This document shows, piece after piece, positions 60,405-64,000 of a stretch of 64,000 nt of DNA (position 1 is its first letter; each line of letters starts with the position of its first letter). The translations under genes and the position numbers were made by a program. Under the pieces are notes generated by a model, which was not told the DNA's origin, searched no databases, and saw only the letters and a program-made list of their open reading frames with translations. Location of the stretch: positions 3,720,001-3,784,000 of the forward strand of contig NZ_LAIR01000002.1 in NCBI RefSeq assembly GCF_001247745.1, in the 5' to 3' direction. This DNA comes from Luteipulveratus halotolerans. GTDB taxonomy: Bacteria > Actinomycetota > Actinomycetes > Actinomycetales > Dermatophilaceae.

Positions 60405-63026
60405 ATGACTGACGACATGCCGCCCACCGAGGGCGAGGGTCCCGTCGTCGACGAGAACGGTGTCGTGGTCGGCAACCGCGTCGACCCGGTCGACATCAAC
60501 ACCGAGATGCAGCGCAGCTACATCGACTACGCGATGGCCGTCATCGTCAGCCGTGCGCTGCCCGACGTGCGTGACGGCCTCAAGCCGGTGCACCGCCGCA
60601 TCGTCTACGCGATGTACGACGGTGGCTACCGCCCCGACCGCGGCTACAACAAGTGCAGCCGCGTCGTCGGTGACGTGATGGGTCAGTACCACCCGCACGG
60701 TGACACGGCGATCTACGACGCGATGGTGCGTCTGGTGCAGCCGTGGTCGATGCGCTACCCGCTGGTCGACGGTCAGGGCAACTTCGGCTCGCCCGGCAAC
60801 GACGGCGCTGCCGCCCCGCGATACACCGAGTGCCGGATGGCGCCGCTGGCGATGGAGCTGGTGCGCGACATCGACAAGGACACCGTCGACTTCGAGCCCA
60901 ACTACGACGGCAAGACCATGCAGCCGAGCGTGCTGCCGGCGCGCTTCCCCAACCTTTTGGTCAACGGATCGGCCGGTATCGCGGTCGGGATGGCCACGCA
61001 GATCCCGCCGCACAACCTGCGCGAGGTCGCGGCCGGCGCGCAGTGGTTCCTCGACCACCACGAGGCGACGCGCGAGGAGCTGCTCGAGGAGCTCATCAAG
61101 ATCATCCCCGGCCCGGACTTCCCGACCGGCGCGCTGATCATGGGACACAAGGGCATCGAGCAGGCCTACCGCACCGGTCGTGGCTCGATCACGATGCGTG
61201 CGGTCGTCGAGGTCGAGGAGATCCAGGGGCGCACCTGCCTGGTCGTCTCCGAGCTGCCCTACCAGGTCAACCCCGACAGCCTCGCCGAGAAGATCGCGAT
61301 GCTGGTCAAGGACGGCAAGGTCGCCGGCATCGCCGACCTGCGCGACGAGACGTCGGGTCGTACGGGCCAGCGCCTGGTGATCGTGCTCAAGCGCGACGCC
61401 GTCGCCAAGGTCGTGCTCAACAACCTGTACAAGCACACCCAGCTGCAGCAGACGTTCGGCGCCAACATGCTCGCGCTGGTCGACGGCGTCCCCCGCACGC
61501 TGCCGATCTCGGCGTTCATCCGTTACTGGGTCGAGCACCAGATCGACGTCATCGTGCGTCGGACAACCTTCCTGCTCAACAAGTACGAAGCCGACATCCA
61601 CATCCTGCGCGGTCTGCTCAAGGCCCTCGACATGCTGGACGAGGTCATCGCCCTCATCCGGCGGTCCTCCAGCGCCGAGGTCGCCCGCGAGGGCCTCAAG
61701 GAGCTCCTCGGTGTCGACGACATCCAGGCGCGCGCGATCCTGGACATGCAGCTGCGCCAGCTCGCAGCGCTGGAGCGTCAGAAGCTCATCGACCGCCACG
61801 ACGAGCTGCAGGAGCTCATCGACGACTGCAAGGACATCCTGGCCAAGCCGGAGCGTCAGCGGCAGATCGTCAAGGACGAGCTCGCCGAGATCACCGACAA
61901 GTTCGGCGACGACCGGCGTACCAAGATCGTGCCGTTCGACGGCGACATGAACGTCGAGGACCTCATCCCCGAGGAGGACGTGGTCGTCACGATCACGCGC
62001 GGTGGTTACGCCAAGCGCACCAAGACCACCGAGTACCGCTCGCAGCGGCGCGGTGGCAAGGGTGTGCGCGGTGCCCAGCTGCGTGGTGACGACGTGGTCG
62101 AGCACTTCTTCACCAGCTCCACCCACAACTGGCTGCTGTTCTTCACCAACCTGGGTCGGGTCTACCGGGTCAAGGCGTACGAGCTGCCCGAGGGCTCGCG
62201 CGACGCCAAGGGGCAGCACGTCGCCAACCTGCTGGAGTTCCAGCCGGGTGAGCAGATCGCGCAGGTCCGGTCGATCAAGAACTACGAGGACCAGCCCTAC
62301 CTCCTGCTGGCCACCCGCAACGGGCTGGTCAAGAAGAGCCGTCTCCCCGACTACGACTCCCCCCGCTCGGGCGGCCTCATCGCGGTCAACCTGCGCGACG
62401 GCGACGAGCTGGTCGGTGCGGCCCTCGCGAGCTCGAGCGACGACGTGCTCCTGGTGTCGCGCAAGGGTCAGTCGGTGCGGTTCAACGCCACCGACGAGAC
62501 GCTGCGGCCGATGGGTCGGGCGACCTCCGGCGTCACGGGCATGAAGTTCCGCGACGGCGACGAGCTGCTCTCGATGAACGTCGTGCGCGAGGGTGAGGAC
62601 CCGGACGTCTTCGTCGTCTTCGAGAACGGTCTCGCCAAGCGGACCGCCGCCTCCGACTACCCGACCAAGGGTCGCGCGACGCTCGGCGTCAAGGTCGCTC
62701 AGCTGTCCGACCGCGGCGGCGACCTGGTGGGTGCGCTGACGGTCTCCGAAGACGACGAGGTGATGGTCGTCATGGAGAAGGGCAAGATCGTCCGTTCGCG
62801 GGTGGACGAGGTACGCCGCACCGGTCGGTCCACGATGGGCGTCCAGTTCGCGACCCCGGCCAAGGGCGACTCGATCGTCGCCGTCGCCCGCAACACCGAG
62901 CGCGAGGTCGAGAAAGAGGTGGACGATGGCGTACCGTCGGACGCGTCAACGACCCCCGAGGACACTGCGTCTCCCGCGGAGCCGGAGTCGTCTGGGGGGT
63001 CCAGCGAGGCAGGAGACGATGAGTGA
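60405..63026 (+). CDS. gyrA: DNA gyrase subunit A
   Basis: An 873-aa subunit that cuts and rejoins DNA. The QRDR region reads YHPHGDTAIYDAMVRLVQPW, the catalytic tyrosine is in AAPRYTECRM and the C-terminal GyrA box is QRRGGKGVRG. The residue at the quinolone position equivalent to E. coli S83 is threonine and D87 is kept, so no resistance change is obvious. An acidic tail ends the protein. Lies 80 bp after gyrB; its stop overlaps the DUF3566 start. Confidence 0.97.
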   Translation: MTDDMPPTEGEGPVVDENGVVVGNRVDPVDINTEMQRSYIDYAMAVIVSRALPDVRDGLKPVHRRIVYAMYDGGYRPDRGYNKCSRVVGDVMGQYHPHGDTAIYDAMVRLVQPWSMRYPLVDGQGNFGSPGNDGAAAPRYTECRMAPLAMELVRDIDKDTVDFEPNYDGKTMQPSVLPARFPNLLVNGSAGIAVGMATQIPPHNLREVAAGAQWFLDHHEATREELLEELIKIIPGPDFPTGALIMGHKGIEQAYRTGRGSITMRAVVEVEEIQGRTCLVVSELPYQVNPDSLAEKIAMLVKDGKVAGIADLRDETSGRTGQRLVIVLKRDAVAKVVLNNLYKHTQLQQTFGANMLALVDGVPRTLPISAFIRYWVEHQIDVIVRRTTFLLNKYEADIHILRGLLKALDMLDEVIALIRRSSSAEVAREGLKELLGVDDIQARAILDMQLRQLAALERQKLIDRHDELQELIDDCKDILAKPERQRQIVKDELAEITDKFGDDRRTKIVPFDGDMNVEDLIPEEDVVVTITRGGYAKRTKTTEYRSQRRGGKGVRGAQLRGDDVVEHFFTSSTHNWLLFFTNLGRVYRVKAYELPEGSRDAKGQHVANLLEFQPGEQIAQVRSIKNYEDQPYLLLATRNGLVKKSRLPDYDSPRSGGLIAVNLRDGDELVGAALASSSDDVLLVSRKGQSVRFNATDETLRPMGRATSGVTGMKFRDGDELLSMNVVREGEDPDVFVVFENGLAKRTAASDYPTKGRATLGVKVAQLSDRGGDLVGALTVSEDDEVMVVMEKGKIVRSRVDEVRRTGRSTMGVQFATPAKGDSIVAVARNTEREVEKEVDDGVPSDASTTPEDTASPAEPESSGGSSEAGDDE

Positions 63027-63610
63027 GCACGTCAGAAGACACCGAAGCAGCCGCCAAGCCGGCTGCGAAGGCTGACGCTCCGGCGGCACGTCTGCCGCAG
63101 CCGACCGGTCCGGCGCAGTCGTCCGCCAAGCCCGCCAAGCCGGCCAAGCCCGGCAAGGGCCCCCGCCCGCAGGGCAAGGGGCCGGCTGCAGGTCGCCCGG
63201 CGGCTCAGCGCCCGCCCGCCCCCCGTCGTCCCGGTCGCGCGACGCCCCGCCGCGTCCGCCTCACGATGTCGCGGGTCGACCCCTGGTCGGTCATGAAGAT
63301 CGCCTTCCTGCTGTCGGTGGCTGCTGCCATCGCCGGCGTCGTGATGGTCGCCGTGCTGTGGACGGTGCTGTCCGGCATGGGTGTCTTCTCCGACGTCCAG
63401 GACATGCTGCGCACGCTGAGCTCGGACTCCGGCGGCTCGTCGTTCAACCTGATGGACTACATCGGCTTCGGCCGGATGGTCTCGCTGGCGGTCGTGATCG
63501 GTGTCATCGACATCGTGCTGCTCACGGCGATCGCGACGTTGTCGGCGTTCCTCTACAACATCTGCGCCTCCCTGGTCGGTGGTGTGCAGCTCACGCTGTC
63601 CGACGAGTGA
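63023..63610 (+). CDS. DUF3566 membrane protein (CwsA-region homologue)
   Basis: A 195-aa protein. A Pro/Ala/Lys-rich cytosolic N-terminus (1-75) leads to the DUF3566 domain: VRLTMSRVDPWSVMKIAFLL, then two membrane helices with an extracellular loop (VFSDVQDMLRTLSSDSGGSS). It always follows gyrA in actinobacteria (Rv0007); the function is unknown. GTG start overlaps the gyrA stop by 4 bp. Confidence 0.93.
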   Translation: MSTSEDTEAAAKPAAKADAPAARLPQPTGPAQSSAKPAKPAKPGKGPRPQGKGPAAGRPAAQRPPAPRRPGRATPRRVRLTMSRVDPWSVMKIAFLLSVAAAIAGVVMVAVLWTVLSGMGVFSDVQDMLRTLSSDSGGSSFNLMDYIGFGRMVSLAVVIGVIDIVLLTAIATLSAFLYNICASLVGGVQLTLSDE

Positions 63611-63629
63611 GCCCTCACGCGTCCGTACG

Positions 63630-63662
63630 ACGGCCCGGTGACCTCAGCGGTCACCGGGCCGT
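63630..63662 (+). terminator. Terminator after gyrB-gyrA-DUF3566
   Basis: A perfect 14-bp stem, ACGGCCCGGTGACC (63630-63643) with GGTCACCGGGCCGT (63649-63662), loop TCAGC, followed by TGT. Confidence 0.92.
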
Positions 63663-63721
63663 TGTCGGACGCCCCGGCCACGGCCGCCGTGCACCAGGTG
63701 GGCTGGCCTAGATTGGCGGCC

Positions 63722-64000
63722 ATGCCGACGAACAGCAGTGCATCCCACCTGGCCGACGAGGTCGCGAGCCAGCCGGACCTGTGGGCGAAGGCCGCCCGGC
63801 TGGCGCCCGAGCTCGCCGACCGCCTCCCGGCCGACGGCTCGCGGGTCGCGGTCGTCGGGTGCGGCACGTCGTGGTTCGTGGCGCAGGCGTACGCCTCCCG
63901 CCGCGAGGAGCTCGGCCGGGGCGAGACCGACGCCTTCACCGCCACCGAGCTGCCGCCGGCCCGGCAGTACGACGCCGTGCTCCTGCTCTCGCGGTCGGGC
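63722..64000 (+). CDS. SIS-domain sugar-phosphate isomerase-like protein, cut by the window end
   Basis: The first 93 residues of a longer protein. The SIS fold starts with RVAVVGCGTSWFVAQAYASR, in which GCGTS is the sugar-phosphate loop, and continues to VLLLSRSG, the second conserved serine loop. It resembles the isomerase half of glucosamine-6-phosphate synthase or AgaS. TAGATT at 63709-63714 lies 7 bases before the ATG, suggesting a leaderless mRNA. The expected tRNA-Ile and tRNA-Ala after gyrA are not seen before this gene. Confidence 0.8.
   Translation, partial: MPTNSSASHLADEVASQPDLWAKAARLAPELADRLPADGSRVAVVGCGTSWFVAQAYASRREELGRGETDAFTATELPPARQYDAVLLLSRSG

Noticed and set aside
63611..64000. 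tRNA-Ile/tRNA-Ala genes expected after gyrA
   Set aside because: Only a terminator and the SIS-domain gene are seen; no cloverleaf.

Overview
The window comes from a high-GC actinomycete chromosome and spans the replication origin. The right half holds the core set rpmH-dnaA-oriC-dnaN-gnd-recF-DUF721-gyrB-gyrA. To its left lies the conserved block cca-NUDIX-DUF6049-murJ-pseudokinase-sigM-trxB-trxA-parB-parA-rsmG-jag-yidC-yidD-rnpA. Gene content, heavy GTG start use and degenerate parS sites all fit Actinomycetota. A short NAD-type gnd between dnaN and recF and a murJ separate from its pseudokinase suggest Micrococcales (for example Dermacoccaceae or Intrasporangiaceae). That placement is an inference.

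Layout. 1-940: a large hairpin and a secreted D-Ala-D-Ala dipeptidase-like protein. 963-7207: a seven-gene minus-strand operon in which every junction overlaps. It encodes a 2-oxoglutarate/Fe(II) dioxygenase, a PLP enzyme, the AzlC/AzlD exporter, an ATP-grasp ligase, an EamA exporter and an FAD/NAD(P) oxidoreductase. It looks like an undescribed pathway that makes and exports a modified amino acid or dipeptide, and it is the most novel content here. 7640-9412: rplI-rpsR-ssb-rpsF. 9641-15536: a GT87 membrane glycosyltransferase, a bifunctional PBP, a PadR regulator and inositol-phosphate synthase. 15646-31909: an accessory region with lipoproteins, secreted proteins of unknown function, an AbiEi/DUF559-like protein flanked by repeats, several regulator/transporter pairs (TetR/MFS twice, ArsR/MFS once) and a decayed regulator. 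31939-50000: tRNA end maturation, peptidoglycan-precursor flipping, an ECF sigma factor with its probable anti-sigma, thioredoxin, chromosome partition and membrane insertion. 50397-63610: dnaA, an oriC with phased DnaA boxes, the clamp, RecF and gyrase. 63722-64000: the start of a SIS-domain gene.

Regulation visible in the sequence includes a SigR/SigH-type promoter before trxBA, an ECF promoter before the anti-sigma gene, inverted-repeat operators beside regulator/transporter pairs, leaderless -10/start arrangements, and at least five good parS sites near parAB and recF. Two of those parS sites contain the start codon of a gene. No CRISPR array, tRNA, rRNA or intact insertion sequence was seen.
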